Assembly: GCA_963776735.1 (NCBI GenBank)
Contig: CAVZNV010000022.1
Location: forward strand, 222,757 to 286,756
Direction: 5' to 3'
From: PALSA-612 sp963776735
Lineage (GTDB): Bacteria > Actinomycetota > Thermoleophilia > Gaiellales > Gaiellaceae
DNA: 64,000 nt
Below the pieces are notes generated by a model. That model saw only the letters and a list, made by a program, of their open reading frames with translations, ran no database searches and was not told the DNA's origin. How positions within the stretch are numbered: position 1 is the stretch's first letter; each line of letters starts with the position of its first letter. Both the position numbers and the translations under genes were made by a program. Below, piece after piece: positions 31,097 through 40,000 of the stretch.

Positions 31097-32698
31097 ATGG
31101 AACCCCCGGCGAGCCCGGCGCTCTCCCCCTCGCAGCTCTCGATGCTGGCCGGTCTCGGCGAGGAGCGCAGCGCTGCCGTCGGCGATGTGCTCTACCGGAT
31201 CGGCGACCGTGGCTATCCGTTCATCGCGATTCTCGAAGGCGAGGTGACGATCGTCGACGCCGCGGGCAACGAGATCGTCAGGCACGGGCCGGCGGGCTTC
31301 CTCGGCGAGATGAACCTGCTTTCCGGCCAGACCGTGTTCGTGACCGCGAGGGTCACGAAACCGCTGCGCTACCTCGCGGTCGACCGCGAGGTGCTGAAGC
31401 CCATCCTCTTCGAGGACGGGCCGTTCAGCGACCTGCTCCTGTCGACCTTCATCGCGCGCCGCGAGGCGCTGCAGACCGTTCAGGGCATCGGCATGGAGGT
31501 GATCGGCCCCCAGTCGTCCGACCCGACGATGCGGATGCTCGACTTCGCCCGCAGCAACCGGATCCCCTTCACGTGGCGAGATCCGGTGCACGACGAGACT
31601 GCGGCCGAAGTCGTCGCCGGACTCGACGCAGCGAGCCTGCCTGTCGTGCGACTTCCCGGCGGCCCGGAGCTCCACGGACCATCGACCGGCGAAGTCCTGC
31701 GCTTGCTCGGCGTCGGACGCGAGCTGGCGCCTCGCGAGGAGGTCGACCTGCTCGTCGTCGGCGCCGGTCCGGCCGGCCTCGGAGCCGCGGTTTACGGCGC
31801 GTCCGAAGGCCTGAACACGCTCGTGATCGAGAGCACCGCGCTCGGTGGCCAGGCCGGCTCGTCACGGCGGATCGAGAACTACCTCGGCTTCCCTGCCGGG
31901 ATCAGCGGCGCCGAGTTGACGAGCCGTGCCGTCACGCAGGCTCGCAAGTTCAACGCCCGGACGGCGACGCCGTACCGCGCCGAGGCGCTCGAGCGGCTGA
32001 ACGGCGGCTATCGCGTCCGGCTCGAGGAAGGTCACGAGATCGTCGCGTCCGCAGCCCTGCTCGCGACCGGTGCGCAGTACAGGCGCCTCCCGCTCGACGA
32101 GCTCCACGAGTACGAAGGGATCAGCGCGTTCTACGCGGCCGGACCACCGGAGGCGCAGGTGTGCGGAGCCTCGCGCGTCGGCGTGGTCGGCGGCGGCAAC
32201 TCGGCCGGGCAGGCCGCCGTCTGGCTGGCGAAAGGAGGAGCGCTCGTGACGCTCTTGCACCGCCGCGGCGACCTCCGCGAGACGATGTCCGACTACCTCG
32301 TGCGCGAGCTCGAGAAGTCCGGCGTCGTCGTCCGTGACCGCAGCGAGATCGCCGGTCTCCACGGCGACGACGGCAAGTTGGAGGCGGTCACGCTGAAGGG
32401 AGGCGAGCGTCTTCCGTTGCACTTCCTGTTCTTCTTCCTCGGCGCTGCGCCGTGCACCGACTGGCTCGGCGACGCGGTCAGCCGCGCCGACGACGGCTTC
32501 GTGCTCACCGGGTCGGCGGCAGGCGCGAACGCGCTCCTCGAGACGAGCCTGCCGGGAGTGTTCGCCGCCGGCGACGTCCGCTCTGGCTCGACGAAGCGTT
32601 GTGCCACCGCAGTCGGCGAGGGCGCCATGGCGGTGCAGTTCGTCCACGGCTACCTGGCCGACAAGGTCCGCGAGAAGTCGACGAGAGGAGCGTCATGA
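31097..32698 (+). CDS. cyclic-nucleotide-binding domain fused to thioredoxin-reductase-like oxidoreductase
   Basis: 533 aa. Residues 15-125 are a CNBD/cAMP-binding beta-roll (GDVLYRIGDRGYPFIAILEGEV, FLGEMNLLSGQ). 130-205 look like a thioredoxin/glutaredoxin-like insert. 215-533 are a TrxR-type FAD/NAD(P) enzyme (GAGPAG at 222-227, GGGNSA at 365-370, FAAGDVRSG near the end). The CxxC redox pair expected just before the second dinucleotide fold is missing: that region holds only Cys356 (AQVCGASR). Electrons must go elsewhere or the active site differs. A class III cyclase would supply ligand; the only one in the window is broken. It is coupled to the 76-aa gene downstream. Confidence 0.87.
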   Translation: MEPPASPALSPSQLSMLAGLGEERSAAVGDVLYRIGDRGYPFIAILEGEVTIVDAAGNEIVRHGPAGFLGEMNLLSGQTVFVTARVTKPLRYLAVDREVLKPILFEDGPFSDLLLSTFIARREALQTVQGIGMEVIGPQSSDPTMRMLDFARSNRIPFTWRDPVHDETAAEVVAGLDAASLPVVRLPGGPELHGPSTGEVLRLLGVGRELAPREEVDLLVVGAGPAGLGAAVYGASEGLNTLVIESTALGGQAGSSRRIENYLGFPAGISGAELTSRAVTQARKFNARTATPYRAEALERLNGGYRVRLEEGHEIVASAALLATGAQYRRLPLDELHEYEGISAFYAAGPPEAQVCGASRVGVVGGGNSAGQAAVWLAKGGALVTLLHRRGDLRETMSDYLVRELEKSGVVVRDRSEIAGLHGDDGKLEAVTLKGGERLPLHFLFFFLGAAPCTDWLGDAVSRADDGFVLTGSAAGANALLETSLPGVFAAGDVRSGSTKRCATAVGEGAMAVQFVHGYLADKVREKSTRGAS

Positions 32699-32925
32699 GC
32701 ACCGCAACTCCCGGGTTCGAGACCGACATCAAGCCCCTGTTCAACGCACGCGACCGCGGTTCGATGCAGTCGCACTTCGACCTCTGGTCGTACGACGACG
32801 TCAGCACCCACGCCGACGCGATCCTCGAGTCGGTCAGCACCGGAGCGATGCCCTGCTACGGGCAGTGGCCGCCCGAGCAGGTCGATCTCCTTCGCCGCTG
32901 GGTCGAGGGCGGCAAGCCGGCCTAG
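32695..32925 (+). CDS. small protein coupled to the CNBD-TrxR gene
   Basis: 76 aa: begins MSTATPGFETDIKPLFNARDR, with SMQSHFDLWSYDDVSTHADAIL and ends MPCYGQWPPEQVDLLRRWVEGG. The start and end resemble cytochrome-c-like planctomycete-type modules (DIxPLF ... LxxWVxxG) but there is no CxxCH haem site. The single Cys sits in MPCYGQWP. Its ATG overlaps the oxidoreductase stop (ATGA), suggesting it is a partner or substrate. Function unknown. Stop shared as CTAG with the convergent YCII gene. Confidence 0.7.
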   Translation: MSTATPGFETDIKPLFNARDRGSMQSHFDLWSYDDVSTHADAILESVSTGAMPCYGQWPPEQVDLLRRWVEGGKPA

Positions 32926-33263
32926 GCCTCGATCGCTCGCAGCTCCAGGATGCCGAAGCTCGCGCCCGGGTTCCTGGCCGCAACTTCGATCGCCTCGTCG
33001 ACATCGGCGCATTCGAGGATGTTGAAGCCGGCGACGTGGTGAAGGGCCTGGTCGTTCAGCGCCCCCTCGCCGACCTCGGTCTCGCCGTCTCGCACGCGGA
33101 TCGTCCGCGCCTCCGCGGGAGCGGCGAGTACGTGACCGCCGAGGCGCACGCCGCGCGCTTCCATCTCCTCGCACCACGCCGCCACGGCAGGCGGGATCGC
33201 CGCCCGTTGCTCCGGATCGAGCTGCACGCTCGGGTCGCGATAGGTGAAGAGCATGAACTTCAT
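32922..33263 (-). CDS. YCII-related domain protein
   Basis: 113 aa of the actinobacterial YCII/DUF1330-like dimeric alpha+beta barrel type: MKFMLFTYRDPSVQLDPEQRA (in part), GVRLGGHVLAAPAEARTIRV, FNILECADVDEAIEVAARNP. Such proteins are often linked to ECF sigma factors as PhnB/YCII partners, though no SigJ-type gene is adjacent here. A GAGGAGGG ribosome-binding site precedes the ATG at 33263. A second, unrelated-context YCII protein is at 45573. Confidence 0.85.
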   Translation of the reverse strand: MKFMLFTYRDPSVQLDPEQRAAIPPAVAAWCEEMEARGVRLGGHVLAAPAEARTIRVRDGETEVGEGALNDQALHHVAGFNILECADVDEAIEVAARNPGASFGILELRAIEA

Positions 33264-33316
33264 CGTCCCTCCTCGGGTCCGTGGGTCATGACTGAGACCG
33301 TGCACGCCGGTCGAAC

Positions 33317-34096
33317 TCATCGGCGCCACCGGTAGGGCGTCGTGGTCGAGACCTTCACGAGCCCGGCTCGTTCGAGGATCGGCCGCGAGTCCTCGGTCGA
33401 GTCGCTGTGGATCAGCCTCTTGCCGAGGCGCAGCGCCGACCGTGCGCGGGCAGCCGTGAGCGCCCGGTAGATGCCGCGGCCGCGCCATTCGGGGAGCGTC
33501 GCGCCGCCCCAGATGCCTGCGAACTCGCTGCCGGCGACGGGCTCGAGCCGGCCCGAGCTCACGATCTCGCCTTCGGCTTCGGCGACCCAGAGCTCCATTC
33601 CGTCGTTGCGGGCCAGCCGACGCAGCAGCGCGTCGGTCATCTCGTCGGCGAAGTCCCCGCCGAAAATCGCTTCCTGTTGCTCGCTGAGCGCTCGCACGTC
33701 GGCTTCGGTCGTCACCGTCCTGAGCTCGACGCCCTCCGGCGGCGGGCAGTCGACCGCCAGGAGCGCGACTCCGCCGATCATGATCGACTCCGGCTCGTCC
33801 GGCACGAAGCCGTTGCGTACCAGCGCTTCGTGAAGCCCGGGCGCGCGATCGTGCCCCCGCGTCTTCCACTCGACACGCGTGATCGCAGCATCCTCGCGGT
33901 AGTGCACCAGAGCCTCTTCGACCCAACGCGCGATCGTCGGAGCGTCGGCGCCTCCGAGATCGCGGTACGTGACGAAGCCGCGGCCACCCGCGAACGTGAC
34001 GAGCCGCAGCGGCCCGAGCCGCGTCACCGCAATCGCGCTCGGAGTCTCGGCGTCGGTCCGAAGCTGGGAGTCGTAGGCGTCGAGGTACTCCTGCAC
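33317..34096 (-). CDS. GNAT acetyltransferase with N-terminal extension
   Basis: About 259 aa. Residues 1-120 form a diverged N-terminal half (VQEYLDAYDSQLRTDAET...). The C-terminal GNAT domain has LWVAEAEGEIVSSGRLEPV and the CoA loop ATLPEWRGRGIYRALTAARA. Two GNAT-like halves in one chain are common in this group. The start is ambiguous: GTG 34096 gives the usual family N terminus, while TTG 34114 would overlap the propeller gene's stop by 4 nt. It lies in a leftward run propeller - GNAT - YCII. Confidence 0.72.
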   Translation of the reverse strand: MQEYLDAYDSQLRTDAETPSAIAVTRLGPLRLVTFAGGRGFVTYRDLGGADAPTIARWVEEALVHYREDAAITRVEWKTRGHDRAPGLHEALVRNGFVPDEPESIMIGGVALLAVDCPPPEGVELRTVTTEADVRALSEQQEAIFGGDFADEMTDALLRRLARNDGMELWVAEAEGEIVSSGRLEPVAGSEFAGIWGGATLPEWRGRGIYRALTAARARSALRLGKRLIHSDSTEDSRPILERAGLVKVSTTTPYRWRR

Positions 34097-34110
34097 GGCG
34101 AGCCGAGCCG

Positions 34111-35442
34111 TCAACGCTTGCGCGCGAATGCGAGCACGGCGCTGTCGGCGGTGACGTAGACGGCCCGCCCGTCGCGGCTGACCGCGAGGCCCTGGACCGG
34201 GCCGAACGGCCTCACGTGCGCGCACGACTTCGCGTTCAGAGCAACACACCCGAACGGCGCCGCGAGCCGCTTCAGCTTCCCTGTGGCATCCCGCGCGGCG
34301 ATCGCGAGCGAGGCGCCGCCTGCGTACAGGGTCGCCGAGTCCGGGCTGAGTGCGACCGGCCCGGCGAACGAGCCGGATGCCCGGAACGAGAGCTTCCCTG
34401 TCGCCGGATCGCGCGAGAGGATCGTCGAGAACTCGTCGTCCGTGACGTAGACGTTCCTGCCGTCCGGCGAGATCGCGAGCGCGGTGGCGCCGGACGCCGC
34501 GTTCGTCGCGGTTCCGCAGTCGCCGCCGCGGTCGAGGCAGCCGCCGAAGCCCGTGTCGGCGAGCGCTCCCGTCGCCGCGTCGCGCCTGAGGATCGCCATG
34601 CCTGCGGCGCCCGTCGCGGAGTCGAGGTCGCCGCCGGCGACGTAGACGTCGCGCCCGTCGGGGCTGATCGCGATCGTGTCGTCGTCGGCGAGCCACTTGC
34701 CGGCCGCGCACTGCTTCGACTTGCCCTGAAGGATGCAGCCGTTCGGCTCCGGGAGCTGCGTCAGCGCGCCGGTCTTCGCGTCGCGCGAGAAGACGGCGAC
34801 GCCGCTGAACACGAGGACGTACACGTTCTTGCCGTCCGGGCTCACGACGAGCCCGCCGTTCTGCATGCCGCCGAGCCTGGCGAACGCCGTGCCGGTCGCA
34901 CAGCCGGCGACGCCGGAGTCGGCGATACAGCCGGCCGTCCCGGCGAGCTGGGTGAGCGCTCCGGTCTGTCCGTCGCGCGCGAAGGAGAGGATCGCCGAGC
35001 CCGACCCGACCGTGCCGAGGGCGTAGACGTTGCGTCCGTCCGGGCTGACCGCGAGCGCGGCCGTGTCCTCCGAGGGCGTCTCGACCTTCCCGTGGCTCGT
35101 CGTGCACGCGCCGCCGGTACCGGTCGGAGTGAGGCAGCCGGCGGGGCCGGCGAGCTGGCTGAGAGCGAGCGTGGTCGGGTTCCGGCGGAGGACGACAAGA
35201 CCACTCGCGGTCGCAACGTACGCGGTCCTCCCGTCCGGGCTCAGGGCGATCAAGCTCGCGCCCGCGACCGCACGCGCCGGCGTGCAACTGCTGCGCGCGG
35301 CGACGCTCACGCAGCCCGCCTTCCCTTTCAGCTGCGTCAGCGCACCCCTCGGCGGTGGCACGGGCTTCGCCGCTGCAGCGGCGGCAACCGTCAGCGCGGC
35401 GACCAGCAGCCCGAATCCGACGCGCCCCCTCACGCGCGCCAC
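34111..35442 (-). CDS. secreted YVTN/lactonase-type beta-propeller protein
   Basis: 443 aa. Signal peptide MARVRGRVGFGLLVAALTVAAAAAA at the N terminus. The mature part has a run of about seven SPDGR-NVY repeats (ALSPDGRTAYVAT, AVSPDGRNVYALG, VVSPDGKNVYVLV, AISPDGRDVYVAG, AISPDGRNVYVTD, ALSPDSATLYAGG, AVSRDGRAVYVTA), each with a nearby ATGAL-T/L motif. This predicts a seven-bladed extracytoplasmic propeller; no enzymatic residues are evident. Several Cys pairs may be disulfides. GTG 35442 is chosen, GTG 35433 is also possible. Its signal-peptide region is duplicated about 1.07 kb upstream. Confidence 0.8.
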   Translation of the reverse strand: MARVRGRVGFGLLVAALTVAAAAAAKPVPPPRGALTQLKGKAGCVSVAARSSCTPARAVAGASLIALSPDGRTAYVATASGLVVLRRNPTTLALSQLAGPAGCLTPTGTGGACTTSHGKVETPSEDTAALAVSPDGRNVYALGTVGSGSAILSFARDGQTGALTQLAGTAGCIADSGVAGCATGTAFARLGGMQNGGLVVSPDGKNVYVLVFSGVAVFSRDAKTGALTQLPEPNGCILQGKSKQCAAGKWLADDDTIAISPDGRDVYVAGGDLDSATGAAGMAILRRDAATGALADTGFGGCLDRGGDCGTATNAASGATALAISPDGRNVYVTDDEFSTILSRDPATGKLSFRASGSFAGPVALSPDSATLYAGGASLAIAARDATGKLKRLAAPFGCVALNAKSCAHVRPFGPVQGLAVSRDGRAVYVTADSAVLAFARKR

Positions 35443-35448
35443 CCTAGC
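35377..35448. repeat. 72-bp direct repeat, copy 1
   Basis: Covers the start and signal-peptide codons of the beta-propeller gene. Matches 36445-36516 at 70 of 72 bases. Confidence 0.9.
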
Positions 35449-35494
35449 CCAGGCCGTCCGGAGGCTGGGGCAGTGTGGCTGGTGCCGATGCACC

Positions 35495-35500
35495 GATACT
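35495..35500 (+). promoter_or_regulatory. -10-like hexamer for the lipoprotein gene
   Basis: GATACT, 6 nt before the GTG at 35507. Confidence 0.35.
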
Positions 35501-35506
35501 GGGAGC

Positions 35507-36004
35507 GTGCGGAAGATCCTGGCTTTCGGACTGTTCGCGTCCTTCGCAGTCACTGCTGTCGCCTCCGGCTGTTCCGACACAAGTAGCGTGAGGCGCCTCG
35601 GTAGTGGAGGCTGGTACGGGAGGATCGTCTCGGTGAGCGTGGCGCAGCGAAGGCTGATTTTCGCTCCCGCTTGCACCTTCGATCGCGCGGGGCGCTGGAT
35701 TGCCGTGGCGGACCATGCTCCCGCCACGGTGCCGGTGTCGCCGAGGGCTGACCTTGGGATCTACTACCGTCCGAATGGAGAGGCGAGCCGGGGCCATGTT
35801 CAGAAGGCCGGCCTGAAGAACGTCGCCGACGTGGCCCCGAATGTTCACTCTCCGGACTTCCCACCAGGGTGGTTCGTGACGGTGCATGGGCGCGCTGCAC
35901 GCTCGGTACAAGAGGACTCCGGCGTCAGGTCGGTAGGCAAGGCCGACCGACGGACGTTCGCATGCGTTTGGAGCGCACGTACCCAAGCCTTCGTCAGTCA
36001 CTGA
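35507..36004 (+). CDS. putative lipoprotein of unknown family
   Basis: 165 aa. N terminus MRKILAFGLFASFAVTAVASGC is a lipoprotein signal with lipobox ASGC and a Ser/Asp-rich start of the mature chain. The rest is a single small domain with no repeats (IVSVSVAQRRLIFAPACTF, PDFPPGWFVTVHGRA). I recognise no family. Codon use is visibly less G+C-rich than in neighbouring genes, hinting at transfer. It lies inside the segment bracketed by the 72-bp repeats. Confidence 0.6.
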   Translation: MRKILAFGLFASFAVTAVASGCSDTSSVRRLGSGGWYGRIVSVSVAQRRLIFAPACTFDRAGRWIAVADHAPATVPVSPRADLGIYYRPNGEASRGHVQKAGLKNVADVAPNVHSPDFPPGWFVTVHGRAARSVQEDSGVRSVGKADRRTFACVWSARTQAFVSH

Positions 36005-36039
36005 TCAGCCCAGATCCAGCGAGGAGTTCGCTACGCCCG

Positions 36040-36192
36040 ATGTTCCGAAATCTCCGAGCGTGGTGGAATCGCCGGAAGCGGAGCGGCGAGCTGCCCGAAG
36101 AGAGTCCGGCTCTGGACACGCCGGAGAAGGCAGCCAACCTCATCAAGCTGATTCAGTCGGCGCAGTCGAACCTTCCCGGTCGGCCGCAGTAG
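36040..36192 (+). CDS. possible 50-aa basic peptide
   Basis: MFRNLRAWWNRRKRSGELPE followed by TPEKAANLIKLIQSAQ. Small, strongly basic start, helical end. GAGGAG lies about 14 nt upstream, further than ideal. No family recognised; it may be chance. Confidence 0.35.
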   Translation: MFRNLRAWWNRRKRSGELPEESPALDTPEKAANLIKLIQSAQSNLPGRPQ

Positions 36193-36219
36193 CCCATCCG
36201 ACCGGCAGAGATAGCCCGC

Positions 36220-36402
36220 CTAGTCGAACGGGTCTTTCAGGAACGGATAGCGGAGGTTGCCGACGTTCCGGAACAGCCTCGCTGTGAACCTGTCGCGTTC
36301 TTTCTGGGCCTCGGACTCTGCCTTCGCGATCTCGTACTCGTCGCCTTGGAGCGGAGGCGTCGCAACTCGTCGAAGATGAAACCATCCGAGAGAGACGCGC
36401 AT
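36220..36402 (-). CDS. possible 60-aa protein
   Basis: Begins MRVSLGWFHLRR, with a charged helix EYEIAKAESEAQKERDRFTA and an aromatic end. The composition is protein-like and A+T-richer than the surroundings. No family recognised and no clear ribosome-binding site. Confidence 0.35.
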   Translation of the reverse strand: MRVSLGWFHLRRVATPPLQGDEYEIAKAESEAQKERDRFTARLFRNVGNLRYPFLKDPFD

Positions 36403-36414
36403 CTACCGACGAGA

Positions 36415-36510
36415 CTAGCGCGAGCTCACGCGGGCGGGCCCGGAAGCGGCGGCAACCGTCAGCGCGGCGACCAGCAGCACGAATCCGACGCGCCCCCTCA
36501 CGGGCGCCAC
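36415..36510 (-). pseudogene. truncated copy of the propeller gene's signal peptide
   Basis: From GTG 36510 this reads MAPVRGRVGFVLLVAALTVA, nearly the propeller signal peptide, then leaves homology and stops at a TAG (36415-36417) after 31 codons. It is the coding part of repeat copy 2. Confidence 0.65.
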
Positions 36511-36516
36511 CCTAGC
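36445..36516. repeat. 72-bp direct repeat, copy 2
   Basis: Second copy of 35377-35448, same orientation, two mismatches, 996 bp between copies. Confidence 0.9.
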
Positions 36517-36579
36517 GCGCATCGATGCGAGCGCTCACTCGCTGCCCTGCGGTCGCCCAGGCACTAGCATCTTCTCGAC

Positions 36580-36822
36580 GTGAGGCTTCTTGCCTTCTCG
36601 CACGGCACCGGCGTGAGGGTCGCCGAGATTGCGTTCTTGCTGTTCTTGATCGCAGGAGTGTGGATCGCGTCGGCGTCGCTCACGAAGGTCGAGAAGACGC
36701 ACACCTGGCACGGCGTGGTCGTGGCGTCGAGTCGGTTCAGGATGACCGTCGCAGGACTCCTCCTGGCCGTGGGCGGACTGCTTCTCGTCATCGCCTCACA
36801 CTGGGGCCACCTCTTCTCCTAG
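36580..36822 (+). CDS. small two-helix membrane protein
   Basis: 80 aa with two hydrophobic segments (EIAFLLFLIAGVWIASASL and TVAGLLLAVGGLLLVIASHW), joined by a polar loop of about 20 residues with KVEKTHTWHG. Family unknown. TAGCAT lies 9 nt before the GTG. The stop TAG is followed in the same frame by another open stretch that ends at 37017. Confidence 0.55.
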   Translation: MRLLAFSHGTGVRVAEIAFLLFLIAGVWIASASLTKVEKTHTWHGVVVASSRFRMTVAGLLLAVGGLLLVIASHWGHLFS

Positions 36823-36849
36823 GAGACCCGCACGCCGACGACACCGTCC

Positions 36850-37017
36850 TTGATCCATCCCGACCGCAGCGAGCAGAACGACGCGCGTGTGTCCTCATGG
36901 GTGCGCGCGAGCCGGGCCGAGCTCGACGTGCCGCTGTGGCAGGCCGTCACTGCCTGGCTTGCGGAGACGTGGCCCTTCGAGCACGTCGCCTGCGCCGAGC
37001 GCGTCCACGGCGCCTGA
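36850..37017 (+). CDS. possible 55-aa protein
   Basis: Reads LIHPDRSEQNDARVSSWVRA at the start and AVTAWLAETWPFEHVACAER near the end, with G/C-rich third codon positions as in real genes here. The only in-frame start after the preceding stop is TTG 36850. It may be a separate small gene or a readthrough extension of the upstream membrane protein. No family recognised. Confidence 0.35.
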   Translation: MIHPDRSEQNDARVSSWVRASRAELDVPLWQAVTAWLAETWPFEHVACAERVHGA

Positions 37018-37031
37018 CCTTCAGACGCCGC

Positions 37032-40000
37032 CTAGGTCGGACAGCTGTTCGTTCCGGTGGCCGTGTTGCCGTTGCCCGTCTGCGGGCTGTTGTTCTGGCA
37101 GGTCGCGTTGTGCCCGGCCGAGTTGTTCCGGATCTTCGCGCCGCCCGGCTTGTTGCCCTGCACGGTCAGGTCATGGCTGACGTTGTTGTTGCCCACGTCG
37201 ACCGGGCCTGCATTGTTCTGAACCACGAGATCGTGACCGACCGTGTTCCCGGCCGAACAGCCCGCGAGCCGGTCTCCGATCAGCATCAGAGCGGAGCCGG
37301 CTGCGTCACCCTGAACCGTCAGATCGTGCGCGACGCTCGAAGCACAGATCGTGCTGCCGCCGGCGCCGTCCACCTTCACGTCATGACCGACCGTGATCCC
37401 TTGCGCGTTCAGCACACCGCCTGACTGGACGGTCAGATCGTGTGTGACGGATGTACCCGGCACCAGATGGCAGCTCGCTCCGCTCGCAACGGTGACGTCG
37501 GTGCCCGACCCCGTGAAGTAGCCGTTACACGTCCCGCCCTTGGGCGGAAGCTGTGCCGCTGCTACGTACTGGACGGTCGTGGAACTCGAGTTCCCCGCCC
37601 TGTCTGTCGCGGTCACGGTGAACGAATGCGCTCCGTTCGACGTGTCGATCGGCGAACCGCTCGCCACGGTGCCGACACAGGAACCCAGACCCGAAACGGC
37701 GTCCGGACACGAGTAGGCGGCGTTGACAGCCTGGCCTTGCGCGTAGACCGCGTTCGCTGCCGGCGCCGAGAGGTTGATCGTCGGCGCCGTCGTGTCCACG
37801 TTGAGCGGGCCGACGACGACGGAACTGCTGTTCCCGGCCTGGTCGGTGATCGTCAGGCTGTGCGTCTGGTTCGCGCCCTGCGGGAACGTGTAGGACGACG
37901 GACACGCGACTGCGAGGCCGGACAGCGTGTCCGCGCAGGTGTAGCCGGCCGTCGGCGCGCCGGTGGCCGCGTTGTACCAGCCCGTCCCGGCCGGGTTCGT
38001 CGGCGTCACAACTGCGGAGAACGACGGCGCGGTTGCGTCGATCTTGATCGTCGCCGTGCTGCCGGAGGCCCCGGTCGCGCTGGAGTTACCGGCGTTGTCG
38101 GTGGCGCCGCAGAACAGCTGGTGGATGCCGTCGCCGGACACCGCGACCTTGCCAGCGACGATCGCGACCGGGCTGTTGTCGAGCGTGCAGCCCGTGAACG
38201 CGACGCCGCTGCCGTTGCCGTCGCCGGCGGTGACGCCGACCATCACGGGCAGCGCGTCCTGGCCGTTGAACCATCCGTTCGTGCCGTGGACGATCGAGGG
38301 CGTCACGACCGAGACGACGGGTGCCGTCTTGTCGATCTTCACGGCCGGGCTTTCCTGAGTGACTGCGTTCCCGGCCACGTCCGAGACCGACGCACTCGCC
38401 GTAAGGCTGGTGCCTTCGCCCGTGATCAAGCTGTCCGCGGGACAGGAGCCGCCGAGGATTCCCGAAGGGACGTCGCTGCACGTCCAGTGGATGACGACGT
38501 CGTGGTTGTACCAGCCGTTTGCGTTCGGCGGGCTCGTAGGCGCTCCGTCGAGCTCCGGGAGGATGGCGTCGATCATCAGGGTCGCAGTCGCGGGCGAGCT
38601 CGTCTGCCCGGTTTCGTCGCTTGCCGTGCAGCTGAGCGTGTTCGTGCCGTTCTCCTCGACCGGCGCCGTCGCCGACGCGTTCGTCGAGCCGATCCCCGAC
38701 GCGCCCGTCAGGTCGAGCGAAAAGCCGTTGAGCAAGCACGAGATGCCCGTGACGTTCGATCCGTCGGAAGGCTTCGACGCCCTGACGGTCACCTCGACCG
38801 GGGGCGAGTCGGCGGCGTCGTACCAGCCGTTCTGCCCGTGCGGCGGTGGAGGCATGACGGCGACAGTGGGCGGGCCTGTGGTGTCGATCTTGATCGTCAT
38901 CGATACGGGGGTACTCGTGTTCCCGACCGCGTCCGTCGCAGTACAGGTCACGGTCGTGGTGCCTTGCGACGAGACGTCGACCTCATACTCTTGGAGCGGG
39001 GTGATCACCTTCGCCGACGGGGTACAACTCACGCTCGCCACCCCGCTGCCCAGGTCGGACGCGCTCACGTTCACGGCTACTGGCGACGTGTACCAACCGC
39101 TAGGCGAGTCAGGAGCGCTCAGCGAGACGTCCGGCGCGGCGAAGTCGTACCAGACCTCGCCGACGCGGGCCGACGTCTGCCTGCCCGAGTAGCTGTGTGC
39201 CCTGACGTCGATCGTGTGCTTGCCGGAGTTGGCAAGAACCGGATATTTGTCCGACGTGACGTGGAATCCGTCGTCGTCGGGGGTGAAGGGCACCGAGTTG
39301 TCCGAGTTTCCGTCGACCGACACTGCGATGTCGTCGAGGCCGAGACCGGCGGGCGCATCGGCGGCGTGGACAGTCAGGTTGACCTTCTGGTTCGTCCACG
39401 TTCCGAACGTGTAGTTGCTCCCGTCCTGAGTCGTGGCGGTCGCAGTCGGTGTTTCCGGATCTGCGGGCGGCGCGAGCGTGTCGTAGAGGCAGCGTTGATC
39501 CGAGTTACTCCACTCTTCCTGGATGACGAAGTTCTCGCTCCCTAGCCTGTACGTCCCTTCCTGATCCTGCCTATCCGGGGGAGGCGGGCCGCCGTGCCCG
39601 CTTTGGTTCCAGAACGGGTCGAACACATAAGCGCACTTGTCGCCGATCTCGCCGAGTGTGCTGCCGGCGGCGTCGTCCCACCAGCCGCTGACCGGCAGGC
39701 CGTTGTGGACGTTCTGGGGCGGGTCTGGATCGGTGATCGCCTCGAAGAGCTCGTGCGACATGATGTTGATCGAGGCGTCAGCGGATTTGGCCGGGCCTGA
39801 CTGGACCCACAAGTTCTCGACCGTTCCATCCTGCCATGTGTACTTCGCGCCGCAACCGCCTCCCGACGGCGGAAGATCCTGCGACGGAGCCGGGATGACG
39901 ACGTCGGGAGTCTTGATGATCGGCCCCCCGTTGCCGTCCTGGTGTTGCTCGACGCCGTGGAAGGCGCAGAAGTCGCCCGGCGAGCACTGACCCACAGAGC

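Noticed and set aside
32695..32925. c-type cytochrome
   Set aside because: The DIKPLF and RRWVEGG ends resemble such domains, but there is no CxxCH haem-binding motif.
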